Of a stretch of 64,000 nt of DNA, positions 26,561-34,991 are shown piece after piece; the stretch's first letter is position 1; the number at the start of each line of letters is the position of its first letter. Origin of the DNA: CAIZGX01 sp964385405. Its GTDB lineage: Bacteria; Bacteroidota; Bacteroidia; Flavobacteriales_D; Sanyastnellaceae. Under the pieces are notes generated by a model, which saw only the letters and a list, made by a program, of their open reading frames with translations, ran no database searches and was not told the origin of the DNA. Where the stretch lies: contig CAYLOT010000005.1 in NCBI GenBank assembly GCA_964385405.1, positions 47,326-111,325 on the forward strand, written 5' to 3'. Made by a program: the position numbers and the translations under genes.

Positions 26561-26917
26561 TTAAAATTTGCAACAATCTATTTTATACGACTGGTATAGC
26601 ATAAACAATTTCCTCTTAACCTTTCGACATTTGATCTGTCTTGTTGATCCAAATGTTGAGTGATCGAAGGAATAAAATGAAACTTGAATACAAGGAGATG
26701 ATTCTGAATCTTCTTCCTCTTCTTCTTGTTCTTCAATAAATTCTTCAAAGGATGTTTTTGTAACACTTTCAGAATAATGATGAATAGAATTCTCTTTTGT
26801 TTGATTGGTTGGGGCTTCTGTACCAAGCAAGCTGCCAGTAAATACCAATACCGACGCACTTACCTTAAAAGAAAGTAGCGCGAATACTAAAGGTAAAATA
26901 ATGGCAAGTCTTTTCAT
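26561..26917 (-). CDS. Small secreted acidic protein at head of carbon-uptake operon
   Basis: 118 residues: a signal peptide (about 1-22, IILPLVFALLSFKVSAS), then a Glu-rich run (FIEEQEEEEEDSESS) and a Cys-containing basic tail ending KIDCCKF. I do not recognise a family. ATG at 26917 follows the promoter box by 8 nt; a GTG three bases upstream is the alternative. Its stop is directly followed by the SulP ATG, so it is the first gene of the SulP-DabA-DabB operon. A regulator or assembly factor is possible but unsupported. Confidence 0.6.
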   Translation of the reverse strand: MKRLAIILPLVFALLSFKVSASVLVFTGSLLGTEAPTNQTKENSIHHYSESVTKTSFEEFIEEQEEEEEDSESSPCIQVSFYSFDHSTFGSTRQIKCRKVKRKLFMLYQSYKIDCCKF

Positions 26918-26925
26918 CACGAATA

Positions 26926-26933
26926 CAAATGTA
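26926..26933 (-). promoter_or_regulatory. Promoter -7 box of the SulP-DabAB operon
   Basis: Minus-strand TACATTTG, 8 nt before the ATG at 26917. The only good TAnnTTTG box upstream of the operon. Confidence 0.55.
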
Positions 26934-26959
26934 ACTCTGTTTTTGAGAATTTATTTCAT

Positions 26960-27271
26960 TTATAAAAATCCAAGCTCTAACTGAGCCTCCTGACTCATCA
27001 TGCTTTTATCCCATGTTGGCTCCCAGGTAATTTCGACTTTACAATCGGAAACACCTTCTACAGATTTTATTTTTTCCTCAACTTCCGGAGGAAGAGTTTC
27101 TGCAACCGGACAAGAAGGTGAGGTTAGAGTCATGGTTATTTTCACCGCAGCGTCTTCCGCAACGTCTATTCCGTATATCAAACCCAATTCATAAATATCA
27201 ACTGGAATCTCAGGATCGAAAATGGTTTTTAGTTTGGCAATAATTGCTTCTGTTAATGCAGCCTTCTCCAT
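26960..27271 (-). CDS. sufT: SufT/MIP18-family (DUF59) iron-sulfur assembly protein
   Basis: 103 residues of the MIP18/DUF59 family, with IFDPEIPVDIYELGLIY and the TLTSPSCPVAETLP loop that holds the conserved cysteine. SufT-type proteins help mature Fe-S proteins. It is the last gene of the suf operon, 2 nt after sufE. Confidence 0.9.
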   Translation of the reverse strand: MEKAALTEAIIAKLKTIFDPEIPVDIYELGLIYGIDVAEDAAVKITMTLTSPSCPVAETLPPEVEEKIKSVEGVSDCKVEITWEPTWDKSMMSQEAQLELGFL

Positions 27272-27273
27272 AA

Positions 27274-27702
27274 TTAATTGCTTTTTTGTTGTGCTTGAAA
27301 AACGGTTGCGTACAATAAGATTTGTTTTACCATTGCTGCAAGTCCATTACTTCTTGTCTGACTTAAGTTCGATACCAAACCAATGTCATTCATGAAATGA
27401 ATGTTGGCATTCAATATTTCCTGTGGGGTTTCTTGATCAAATACAGAAATTACCAAAGCAACGAGACCACGGGTAATAATTGCATCGCTGTCTGCTTCGA
27501 AATGCACTGTTCCGTTTTCTAGAAGCGATGCCTTTAACCATACTTTAGATTGACATCCGGCTACAAGCAACTCGTCTTTTTTCTCATCATCGGTTAGGCC
27601 TTTCATTTCTTTTCCTAATTCAATAATGTGCTCATACTTATGCATCCATTCTTCGAAAAATGCAAACTCCTCAATTATTTCTTGTTGCTTTTGCTCTATC
27701 AT
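27274..27702 (-). CDS. sufE: Sulfur acceptor protein SufE
   Basis: 142 residues. The persulfide-accepting cysteine lies in ELLVAGCQSKVWLKA, the signature of SufE. It takes sulfur from SufS and passes it to the SufBCD scaffold. Overlaps sufS by one base and is followed at once by sufT. Confidence 0.93.
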   Translation of the reverse strand: MIEQKQQEIIEEFAFFEEWMHKYEHIIELGKEMKGLTDDEKKDELLVAGCQSKVWLKASLLENGTVHFEADSDAIITRGLVALVISVFDQETPQEILNANIHFMNDIGLVSNLSQTRSNGLAAMVKQILLYATVFQAQQKSN

Positions 27703-28934
27703 TATCTCAACATATTTACGCTTTTGTTCAGCGCAGCAATAAATAGTTCTACGTCTTCAACGGTGTTGTAACAAGCGAAAGATGCTCTAACAGAGCCGGT
27801 GGTTCCTAGTTTTTCCCATAGGGGTTGTGTGCAGTGATGACCCGTTCTAACCGCAACACCTTGCTGATCGAGCAACGTTCCAATATCGGCAGAATGAATT
27901 CCTTCCACATTAAAACTCAATACACCCACCTTGTTTTCAAGGTCAGCGTAAATAGTTACTCCTTCAATCTTTCTTAATTCGTCAGTAGCCAATTTCAACA
28001 AGTGAAGTTCATGCTTGTGCATGTCTGCTCTTCCAACTTCTTTGCAGAATGAAATAGATTCGTTGAAGGCCATTACCGCTTCAATGTTCGGAGTTCCCGC
28101 TTCGTACTTGAAGGGCAGCTCGTTGAATGTGGTTCCAGTGACAGAGACTTTTCGAATCATTTCTCCACCGAAACGGTACGGCGGAAGTTTTTCAAGCAAT
28201 TCTTTTCTTCCCCACAAAACACCCAACCCTGTTGGACCGTACATTTTGTGCGCCGAGAACAAAAAGAAATCGCAGTTCAATGCTTGAACATTTACATCGA
28301 AGTGGGCCACTGCTTGTGCACCATCGATGATCACATAAGCACCTGCGTTCCTCGCGAGGCTTGTCAATTCTTCAACCGGATTAACAGTGCCAAGCGCATT
28401 AGAAACCCAGTTAAAGGCCACAATTTTCGCGCGATTGGTTATTTCGTTTTTTGCATAATCTGAATCCCATTCGCCTGAAGGCAACATGGGGATGTATCGA
28501 AAATGTGCTTTTTTCTTTAACGCCAACATTTGCCAGGGAACGAAATTCGCGTGGTGTTCCATTTCTGTCACCCAGATTTCATCGCCCTCTACCACCTCGT
28601 TTTCTAAAATGGTTGAAAGCATGTTTACGCTGTCTGTGCTGCCTTGCGTGAAAATAATTTCTTCACGGAAATTAGCGTGAAGCATTTCTGCCAGGGCACT
28701 GCGAGTCGCCTCGAATTTCTCAGTGGAGGCGTTCGCTAAGTAATGCGCTCCTCTATGAATGTTTGCGTTCCATTTCGAATAGTATTCTGAAATGGAATCA
28801 ATCACGCGCTGTGGCTTCTGCGTAGTAGCGGCGTTGTCTAAATACACAAGGGGACGTCCGTATACCGTTTGATTCAACGCGGGGAATTGAGCTTTCAATT
28901 CTTTCATTTTATGTTGAAGGGTATCGTTGTCCAT
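27702..28934 (-). CDS. sufS: Cysteine desulfurase SufS
   Basis: 410 residues, a class-V aminotransferase-fold PLP enzyme of the group II desulfurases. The PLP lysine is in FFLFSAHKMYGPTGLGVLWG; the catalytic cysteine is in VAVRTGHHCTQPLWEKLG, a short loop typical of SufS, which needs SufE. N-terminal PLVYLDNAATTQKPQ is family-typical. Starts 16 nt after sufD. Confidence 0.95.
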   Translation of the reverse strand: MDNDTLQHKMKELKAQFPALNQTVYGRPLVYLDNAATTQKPQRVIDSISEYYSKWNANIHRGAHYLANASTEKFEATRSALAEMLHANFREEIIFTQGSTDSVNMLSTILENEVVEGDEIWVTEMEHHANFVPWQMLALKKKAHFRYIPMLPSGEWDSDYAKNEITNRAKIVAFNWVSNALGTVNPVEELTSLARNAGAYVIIDGAQAVAHFDVNVQALNCDFFLFSAHKMYGPTGLGVLWGRKELLEKLPPYRFGGEMIRKVSVTGTTFNELPFKYEAGTPNIEAVMAFNESISFCKEVGRADMHKHELHLLKLATDELRKIEGVTIYADLENKVGVLSFNVEGIHSADIGTLLDQQGVAVRTGHHCTQPLWEKLGTTGSVRASFACYNTVEDVELFIAALNKSVNMLR

Positions 28935-28950
28935 ATTTGAAACCGAACGA

Positions 28951-30153
28951 TTATTCGGTTATGATTTCATTTTGTATAAGTGTTTGAAGAACGTATTCCT
29001 TCCAACTTGGAATAGAAATACGATTCATCACATCTGAAGTGAATGCTGACACCAAAAGTCGTTTCGCAGACTCTTCGCTCAATCCTCTTGCGCGCAAATA
29101 GAACAGGGCTTCTTCATCGAATTGTCCCGTTGTAGTCCCGTGGCTGCACTTCACATCGTCGGCATAAATTTCCAACTCAGGCTTTGTGAACATGCTCGCG
29201 TTGTCGCTCATCATGATGTTCGCGTTGCTCTGGTAGGCGTTGGTCTTCTGAGCATCTACGTGAACATATACTTTTCCGTTGAACACGCCTTTTCCGTTTT
29301 CGAATAAGACCCCTTTATACAGCTCATTGCTGTAACAATTGGGAACCTGATGGTCTACAAAAGTGTGATTATCGATAAGCTGATCTTGCTTTGGGAAGTA
29401 TGCACCGCTTAAGAATGTTTCGCAATGCTGTCCTTCAATGCGAATGTTCAACTCATTGCGCACCCATGTTCCGCTTGCGGTAACCGTAGTGATTTTGAAA
29501 ACACTTTTTTCGGCTTGAGTAATAGACTCTCGCAACAAAATACATTCGTTCTTCGATGTATTTTGAAGTTGGTGAATCTCGAGCTGCGCCGATGCTTCAA
29601 CATGAGCGTATACATTCACCAAGTGAAACGACTGCTCTGATTCTCCTTTGAACTCAACAGTCAATTTTGCAACTGAGTTTTCCTTCGAAACAATGAAAAT
29701 GTATGGCGCACTCATGCACATGTTCGAAGAATTTCCCAATTGAATGGCTAAAACTTCTTCAACTAACTTTCCTTTTTCTACTTCAATTAAAACAAGATCG
29801 TTCGAAGCGTTTTCAGATATCGCATCGAACACGTCTGTTCTGTTTTCTTTCGCTAACAACGAGAGAATGGTCGCTTGCTGATTAGCAGAGAGATCTTTTC
29901 CCACCGTAAGTTGAATTCCAGCAATGTTCGTTGAAGGAAGAGCAATGAATCCGTTTTCAATTCGAATTGCATTCTCTAATGCTGTTAGATTTTCAATGCG
30001 CTCTGCTTGTTTCCAAGTGGTGTCAATGGCACCAACACGTGTGTATTTCCAAGACTCTACGCGGGTAGTGGGCATCGGAAAATCAGCAACCGAATGTTTG
30101 TTCGGTTTGAAGCTGAATGTGTTTGTGGGTTTTATTTCCGCTACAATACTCAT
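28951..30153 (-). CDS. sufD: Fe-S cluster assembly protein SufD
   Basis: 400 residues with the SufB/SufD beta-helix core and the C-terminal block DDVKCSHGTTTGQFDEEALFYLRARGL, including the conserved Cys and His used at the SufB-SufD interface. Part of the SufBC2D scaffold. Its start overlaps the end of sufC by 4 nt (30150-30153). Confidence 0.94.
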   Translation of the reverse strand: MSIVAEIKPTNTFSFKPNKHSVADFPMPTTRVESWKYTRVGAIDTTWKQAERIENLTALENAIRIENGFIALPSTNIAGIQLTVGKDLSANQQATILSLLAKENRTDVFDAISENASNDLVLIEVEKGKLVEEVLAIQLGNSSNMCMSAPYIFIVSKENSVAKLTVEFKGESEQSFHLVNVYAHVEASAQLEIHQLQNTSKNECILLRESITQAEKSVFKITTVTASGTWVRNELNIRIEGQHCETFLSGAYFPKQDQLIDNHTFVDHQVPNCYSNELYKGVLFENGKGVFNGKVYVHVDAQKTNAYQSNANIMMSDNASMFTKPELEIYADDVKCSHGTTTGQFDEEALFYLRARGLSEESAKRLLVSAFTSDVMNRISIPSWKEYVLQTLIQNEIITE

Positions 30154-30905
30154 TTTGCGTCTTCCGTTTCTTTTAACCAGTCGTACCCTTTTTCCTCAAG
30201 CTCCAATGCCAATTCTTTTGTTCCACTCTTTACAATTTTTCCTTTGTAAAGCACGTGAACGTAATCTGGAACAATATGATCCAAAAGTCTTTGGTAGTGT
30301 GTAATTACAACAAACGAGCGCTTTCCATCGCGCATCGCGTTTACCCCTTCAGACACAATGCGTAATGCATCAATGTCGAGCCCGCTATCGGTTTCATCCA
30401 ATACGCAGAGCGTTGGATCAAGCATGGCCATTTGGAAAATTTCGTTACGTTTTTTTTCACCTCCGCTGAATCCTTCGTTCACAGCACGATTCGCTAATTG
30501 GCCATCGAGTTCAACGAGTTGTGACTTTTCTTTTACCAATTGCAAAAACTCTTTTGCCGTTAATGCTTCAAGCCCTCTGTGCTTGCGAACCTCACCAACT
30601 GCCGCTTTCAGGAAGTTCATATTGCTTACTCCTGGAATTTCTACCGGGTATTGAAACGCTAAGAATAGTCCTTCTCGGGCGCGCTCTTCAGCCGCCATTT
30701 CCAACAAATCTTTTTCATTGAAGGTCACAGCACCACCTGTTACTTCATAGTCTTCTCTTCCGGCAAGGACAGAGGCGAGGGTACTTTTTCCTGATCCGTT
30801 CGGTCCCATAATCGCATGCACTTCTCCTTCACCAATGTTTAATGAAAGGCCTTTCAAGATTTCTTTCTCTTCAATGCGCGCTTGTAAATTTTCAATCTTT
30901 AACAT
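30150..30905 (-). CDS. sufC: SufC ATPase of the SufBCD scaffold
   Basis: 251 residues. ABC ATPase with Walker A GPNGSGKSTL, signature NEGFSGGEKKRNEI and Walker B LCVLDETDSGLD. It drives conformational changes of SufBCD for cluster assembly; it is cytosolic and not part of a transporter. Follows sufB by 11 nt. Confidence 0.96.
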   Translation of the reverse strand: MLKIENLQARIEEKEILKGLSLNIGEGEVHAIMGPNGSGKSTLASVLAGREDYEVTGGAVTFNEKDLLEMAAEERAREGLFLAFQYPVEIPGVSNMNFLKAAVGEVRKHRGLEALTAKEFLQLVKEKSQLVELDGQLANRAVNEGFSGGEKKRNEIFQMAMLDPTLCVLDETDSGLDIDALRIVSEGVNAMRDGKRSFVVITHYQRLLDHIVPDYVHVLYKGKIVKSGTKELALELEEKGYDWLKETEDAK

Positions 30906-30916
30906 AGTTATCTGTA

Positions 30917-32365
30917 TTATCCTACGCTTCCTTCAAGAGAAATGGCGAGTAATTTTTGTGCTTCAACCGCAAACTCCATCGGGAGTTTATTCAATACATC
31001 TTTTGCATATCCGTTAACAATCATGCTCACGGCTTGCTCTTCATCAAGTCCGCGCTGCAGACAATAGAAAATTTGATCTTCCCCAATTTTTGAAGTGGTG
31101 GCTTCGTGCTCCACCTTCGCGGTGCTGTTGTTTACTTCAATGTATGGGAAGGTATGTGCACCGCTGGTATCGGTCATGAGCAATGAATCGCATTGCGAGA
31201 AGTTGCGAGCATTCGTTGCGTTCTTTCCAATTTGAACCAAACCTCTGTATGAGTTCTGACTTCTTCCGGAAGAAATACCTTTTGAAATGATCGTGCTCTT
31301 GGTGTTTTTTCCAATGTGAATCATCTTCGTTCCGGTGTCAGCTTGTTGGAAGTGATTCGTCACAGCAACGGAATAGAATTCACCCACGCTGTTGTCACCT
31401 TTCAACACACAACTTGGATATTTCCAAGTAACGGCGCTACCTGTTTCAACTTGCGTCCATGAAATCTTCGAGTTCGTTCCTTCACACATTCCGCGTTTGG
31501 TAACGAAATTGAAGACACCGCCTTTTCCATCTTTATCACCTGGATACCAGTTTTGAACGGTACTGTATTTTATTTCAGCATCGCGCATGGCAACCAATTC
31601 AACCACTGCAGCGTGCAATTGATTTTCGTCGCGCTGCGGAGCGGTACATCCTTCCAAATAACTTACATAACTTTCTTCGTCGGCAATAAGCAATGTGCGC
31701 TCGAACTGACCTGTGCCCGCTTCGTTAATTCGGAAGTAGGTGCTTAACTCCATTGGGCAACGAACTCCTTTTGGAATGTAGCAGAAAGAACCGTCTGTGA
31801 AGACAGCTGAATTCAATGCTGCGTAGTAGTTATCGGTTCGCGGAACCACAGCTCCAAGGTATTGCTTTACCAACTCGGGATGCTCTTGAATGGCATCGCT
31901 AATGCTGCAAAAAATAATTCCGAGTTCGCCTAATTTTTCTTTGAATGAAGTGGCCACGGAAACGGAATCCATAACGAAATCTACCGCCACGCCACTTAAT
32001 CTTTTTTGTTCTTCAATGGAAATACCCAGCTTCTCCATGGTTTTGCGAAGCTCTGGATCTATTTCATCTAAGCTGTTCAACACCTTCTTTTGTTTCGGTG
32101 CTGCATAGAATGAAATGGCCTGCAGATCGGGTTTTTCGTATTGAACGTGTGCCCATTCGGGCTCTGTCATTTTCTGAAAAATCTTGAACGCTTCAAGGCG
32201 CCATTCCAACAGCCATTGCGGCTCGTTTTTCTTAGAAGAGATCAAACGAATAATGTCTTCGTTCAATCCAGCCGGAGCTTTGTCTGATTCTATGTTGGTT
32301 GTAAATCCGAATTCGTACTCTTTCGAGGTTACGTTTTCTAACAACTCATCGCCTTCGTAAGCCAT
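30917..32365 (-). CDS. sufB: Fe-S cluster assembly protein SufB
   Basis: 482 residues. Family marks are VPRTDNYYAALNSAVFTDGSF, the YIPKGVRCPMELSTYFRIN segment, the cysteine in YLEGCTAPQRDEN, and the C-terminal VEHEATTSKIGEDQIFYC. SufB receives persulfide sulfur and builds clusters with SufC and SufD. Starts 6 nt after sufA. Confidence 0.96.
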   Translation of the reverse strand: MAYEGDELLENVTSKEYEFGFTTNIESDKAPAGLNEDIIRLISSKKNEPQWLLEWRLEAFKIFQKMTEPEWAHVQYEKPDLQAISFYAAPKQKKVLNSLDEIDPELRKTMEKLGISIEEQKRLSGVAVDFVMDSVSVATSFKEKLGELGIIFCSISDAIQEHPELVKQYLGAVVPRTDNYYAALNSAVFTDGSFCYIPKGVRCPMELSTYFRINEAGTGQFERTLLIADEESYVSYLEGCTAPQRDENQLHAAVVELVAMRDAEIKYSTVQNWYPGDKDGKGGVFNFVTKRGMCEGTNSKISWTQVETGSAVTWKYPSCVLKGDNSVGEFYSVAVTNHFQQADTGTKMIHIGKNTKSTIISKGISSGRSQNSYRGLVQIGKNATNARNFSQCDSLLMTDTSGAHTFPYIEVNNSTAKVEHEATTSKIGEDQIFYCLQRGLDEEQAVSMIVNGYAKDVLNKLPMEFAVEAQKLLAISLEGSVG

Positions 32366-32371
32366 ATGTTT

Positions 32372-32698
32372 TTAGATTGAAAAACTTTCACCACATCCAC
32401 ACGTTCGCGAAGCATTCGGATTGTTAAACACAAATCCTTTTCCGTTCAATCCGCCCGTGTATTCTAATTCAGTTCCAACCAAATAAAGGAAGCTTTTGCG
32501 GTCTACCACCACTTTCACTCCGTTGTCTTCAAAGGCTTGGTCACCCTCTTTCATTTCGGTGTCGAACTCTAGCTTGTACATAAGCCCGCTGCACCCTCCG
32601 CCATCAACACCAACGCGCACAAATGCGTCAGCCGGATGTCCTTCATCCACTATCAGTTTCGCTACTTGTGCCTTCGCACTCTCCGTTACTTTTATCAT
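32372..32698 (-). CDS. sufA: SufA/IscA-type iron-sulfur carrier
   Basis: 108 residues, HesB/IscA fold, with the three conserved cysteines: one in DGGGCSGLMYKL and two in the C-terminal RTCGCGESFSI. It carries clusters to target proteins. First gene of the suf operon; the leader in front of it is about 80 nt and holds a 9-bp inverted repeat. Confidence 0.94.
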   Translation of the reverse strand: MIKVTESAKAQVAKLIVDEGHPADAFVRVGVDGGGCSGLMYKLEFDTEMKEGDQAFEDNGVKVVVDRKSFLYLVGTELEYTGGLNGKGFVFNNPNASRTCGCGESFSI

Positions 32699-32748
32699 AT
32701 TGCTAAGATTAACAATTGCCCCTTCAACATGTTTACACTTTCTGAAAA

Positions 32749-32771
32749 CTATTTAGAAAAAATCTAAATAG
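32749..32771 (-). promoter_or_regulatory. Inverted repeat in the suf leader (possible operator)
   Basis: Perfect 9-base arms CTATTTAGA and TCTAAATAG separated by five bases. It lies just after the predicted start site, about 50 nt before sufA. It is AT-rich, unlike the hairpin arrays. It could be an operator for a redox or iron-sulfur responsive repressor, or an RNA hairpin; no regulator gene is in the window. Confidence 0.5.
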
Positions 32772-32786
32772 AACTCATTTGGGCTG

Positions 32787-32819
32787 CAAAAATACCACAT
32801 TTAAGGGATTTGATGCAAA
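32787..32819 (-). promoter_or_regulatory. Promoter of the suf operon
   Basis: On the minus strand, TTTG (32816-32819), a 21-nt spacer and TATTTTTG (32787-32794). Confidence 0.6.
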
Positions 32820-32837
32820 AGATTTTTGGGAAAAATA

Positions 32838-32919
32838 CGGCGGAGCCGATGACCTTCTCCGAAGGATGACCACCTTGTGGATGACGCTACGCGATGACCG
32901 TTCCGGATGACACTTCGTG
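32838..32919. repeat. Triloop hairpin array A1 (spacer ATGA)
   Basis: Six hairpins in a row, each with a 3-nt loop and a perfect stem, separated each time by exactly ATGA. Stem and loop on the plus strand: CGGC/GGA, CCTTC/TCC, CCAC/CTT, CGC/TAC, CCG/TTC, CAC/TTC. No stem is repeated, but pairing is always kept. The array sits between the stop of the outer-membrane protein gene and the suf promoter; read towards suf, the spacer is TCAT. Confidence 0.85.
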
Positions 32920-32941
32920 ATGAACACGCGGCATCTAAGAA

Positions 32942-33796
32942 TTACTTCCTCTTCTTCTTCTTTTTAATATCCGGACCGAAGAGATCCCCGCCGTCGTGTT
33001 TGCCGGGCTTCTCTATGCTCACGTCCTTAGGACCTTTGTTCACATCGTCGCAGGTGCGATCGGGCTTGTGTTTAGCGAAGAGAAGAGAGGCCTTGAAAAC
33101 AATAGGGCAGTAATGCGAATGGAAATAGTCCATGCGAATATCGCCCAACGTGTTTGGAAAGATTTGCAGAACGGGAACTTCCACTTCGAAAGTGGCATAA
33201 AGCCCGTCGTTAACGGCCATTCCATATCCTAAACCATAAAAAACTTGCGAACGAATTTTTTCTGAGTAGGACCTTGGAAGAGCATAGTATTCGCCACATG
33301 TAGATCGTTTGTAGGCATAGTCTGCAAAAATCCCGAATTCATTTTGAATCCATTTTCCTTTGCCAAAAGGATAAATATTGCTGGTTGAAAAAGTCATTCC
33401 AAATCGGTTTTCATGGAAAATACGCTTCTCATAAATCGATTGTCCGTATTCATCTTCCCCATTGAATTTTTCTGATCCGTTGAATCGAATGTAATGAACG
33501 TTTAAGTCGAATCTATTCAAGAAAATGAGCTTGTCTGTAACCCAGTATTTTCCAACATCTGCTGTCCAACCTACACGAGGCCTCGCCTTGTATGTCCCTG
33601 CAGAGAAATCCGGAGAAGCAATCGTATCCGTGGTGTTCCATCTTTTTCCATAGGCAAGGGTAGGGCCAATGGAAACGATAAGGCCCTTCGGCATGTACGA
33701 AGTGCGCTCATAAAAAAGCGTTTTTAAGGTCGTTCTGCGCTGTCCGAATGACAAGGCGCTAACGAAAATCAATATCGCGAAGATTGGAAGTCTCAT
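32942..33796 (-). CDS. Predicted outer-membrane beta-barrel protein, function unknown
   Basis: 284 residues: signal peptide (about 1-18, MRLPIFAILIFVSALSFGQ), alternating strands rich in Tyr, Phe and Gly (GLIVSIGPTLAYGKRW, SQVFYGLGYGMAVNDGLYATF) and a lysine-rich tail. I do not recognise a family. The ATG at 33796 is chosen because a TATTTTTG box ends 4 nt before it; longer readings run into hairpin array A2 and give a low-complexity Cys/His/Pro-rich extension that is an artefact. The gene is flanked on both sides by hairpin arrays of the same spacer type. Confidence 0.7.
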   Translation of the reverse strand: MRLPIFAILIFVSALSFGQRRTTLKTLFYERTSYMPKGLIVSIGPTLAYGKRWNTTDTIASPDFSAGTYKARPRVGWTADVGKYWVTDKLIFLNRFDLNVHYIRFNGSEKFNGEDEYGQSIYEKRIFHENRFGMTFSTSNIYPFGKGKWIQNEFGIFADYAYKRSTCGEYYALPRSYSEKIRSQVFYGLGYGMAVNDGLYATFEVEVPVLQIFPNTLGDIRMDYFHSHYCPIVFKASLLFAKHKPDRTCDDVNKGPKDVSIEKPGKHDGGDLFGPDIKKKKKRK

Positions 33797-33800
33797 TGTA

Positions 33801-33808
33801 CAAAAATA
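33801..33808 (-). promoter_or_regulatory. Promoter -7 box of the outer-membrane protein gene
   Basis: Minus-strand TATTTTTG, 4 nt before the ATG at 33796. Upstream lies the hairpin array with no TTG at the usual -33 distance. Confidence 0.6.
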
Positions 33809-33818
33809 CAATTGTTTA

Positions 33819-33988
33819 CCGCTTCGCGGATGACACTCTTCGAGTGATGACGCTTTGCGATGACCACTTGGTGGATGACACTTTGTGATGACAGTTCCGG
33901 ATGGATGTTCCGCGAAGCGGTCATCGAACTTGTTCGTCATCGATTGAAAATCGTCATCACAACATGTTGTGTCTTCCTTCGTAGAAGG
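33819..33988. repeat. Triloop hairpin array A2, two-sided (ATGA / TCAT)
   Basis: Eleven hairpins. The left half (33819-33900) has stems CCGC, CACTC, CGC, CCAC, CAC and an imperfect CAG/CGG, with loops TTC, TTC, TTT, TTG, TTT, TTC and ATGA spacers. The right half (33910-33988) has stems CCGC, CGAA, CGATT, CACAA, CCTTC; three loops are GAA, GAA, GTA and two are 4-nt; spacers are TCAT, with one degenerate TCTT. The switch of polarity falls near 33901-33909, in the intergenic space between two divergent genes. Confidence 0.85.
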
Positions 33989-33999
33989 TAATCCTGCCT

Positions 34000-34007
34000 T
34001 ACATTTG
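34000..34007 (+). promoter_or_regulatory. Promoter -7 box of the polyprenyl synthase gene
   Basis: TACATTTG, 5 nt before the GTG start and 11 nt after the end of hairpin array A2. Confidence 0.6.
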
Positions 34008-34012
34008 CCCCC

Positions 34013-34987
34013 GTGTCAGCTCTATCTCAAATACAAGCGCCCGTTGAAGGCGAAATGAATGCGTTTGAATCGTTCTTCAAAGAACAGATGAAAAGCGAGC
34101 ATCGCTTGTTGGATAAGGTTACCAACTACATTGTAAAAAGAAAGGGGAAGCAAATGCGTCCGCTATTTGTTTTCTTATCTGCAAGGCTTTTTGAAAAACC
34201 AGAAGAGCCAACGTTCGTTGCAGCAACCATGATAGAACTGCTGCACACCGCAACACTCGTGCATGACGACGTGGTAGACGATGCGCAAATGCGTCGTGGA
34301 TTCTTCAGCATTAACGCACTTTGGAAAAACAAGATCGCTGTTTTAGTCGGAGACTATTTGTTGTCAAGGGGTCTTTCATTAAGTGTGAAAACACAACAGT
34401 TTCGTCTGTTAGGTATCATGAGCAAAGCGGTGAAGGACATGGCCGAGGGAGAATTGCTTCAACAAGAAAAATCGAGAAAATTAGATATTACTGAAGAAGT
34501 TTATTACGATATCATTCGTCAGAAAACCGCTTCACTTATTTCAGCTTGTTGCGAAAGCGGAGCAGCTTCCACCTCTGCTACAGACGAGCAGGTAAAGCAA
34601 TTGGCTTTGTTCGGAGAGTATGTAGGAATGGCCTTCCAGATTAAAGATGACTTATTCGATTACGGTACAACAGATGCTATTGGAAAGCCTGTGGGCATTG
34701 ACATTCAGGAAAGAAAGCTCACGCTTCCGTTGATTCATGTTTTAGGAAAAGTAGATCGCGATACCGCGAAGAAATTGATTCGAACGGTAAGAAGATTCAA
34801 TACCGATAAGCAGAAAGTGGAAGAGCTCATGACTCAGGTAGTGCAATTGGGTGGAATTCAATATGCAACTGAAAAGATGCTCGAGTTTCGCGACAAAGCT
34901 GTAGAAATACTAAATCAGTTTGATGATTCTCCTGCGCGCGAATCCTTGAAATTATTGGTGAATTACACCATTGAACGAAAAAAATAG
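34013..34987 (+). CDS. Polyprenyl (octaprenyl-type) diphosphate synthase
   Basis: 324 residues, trans-isoprenyl diphosphate synthase. First Asp-rich motif LVHDDVVDDAQMRRG (DDxxD) and second motif AFQIKDDLFDY are both present. It makes the polyprenyl tail of menaquinone. The GTG start at 34013 is favoured because the residues SALSQIQAPVEGEM match the N-terminus of the family in Bacteroidota; an ATG at 34055 is the alternative. Followed 4 nt later by the MORN-repeat lipoprotein. Confidence 0.9.
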   Translation: MSALSQIQAPVEGEMNAFESFFKEQMKSEHRLLDKVTNYIVKRKGKQMRPLFVFLSARLFEKPEEPTFVAATMIELLHTATLVHDDVVDDAQMRRGFFSINALWKNKIAVLVGDYLLSRGLSLSVKTQQFRLLGIMSKAVKDMAEGELLQQEKSRKLDITEEVYYDIIRQKTASLISACCESGAASTSATDEQVKQLALFGEYVGMAFQIKDDLFDYGTTDAIGKPVGIDIQERKLTLPLIHVLGKVDRDTAKKLIRTVRRFNTDKQKVEELMTQVVQLGGIQYATEKMLEFRDKAVEILNQFDDSPARESLKLLVNYTIERKK

Positions 34988-34991
34988 AAGT

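Noticed and set aside
33797..33940. N-terminal extension of the outer-membrane protein into array A2
   Set aside because: It lies upstream of the TATTTTTG box and encodes only hairpin-derived low complexity; the signal peptide starts at 33796.
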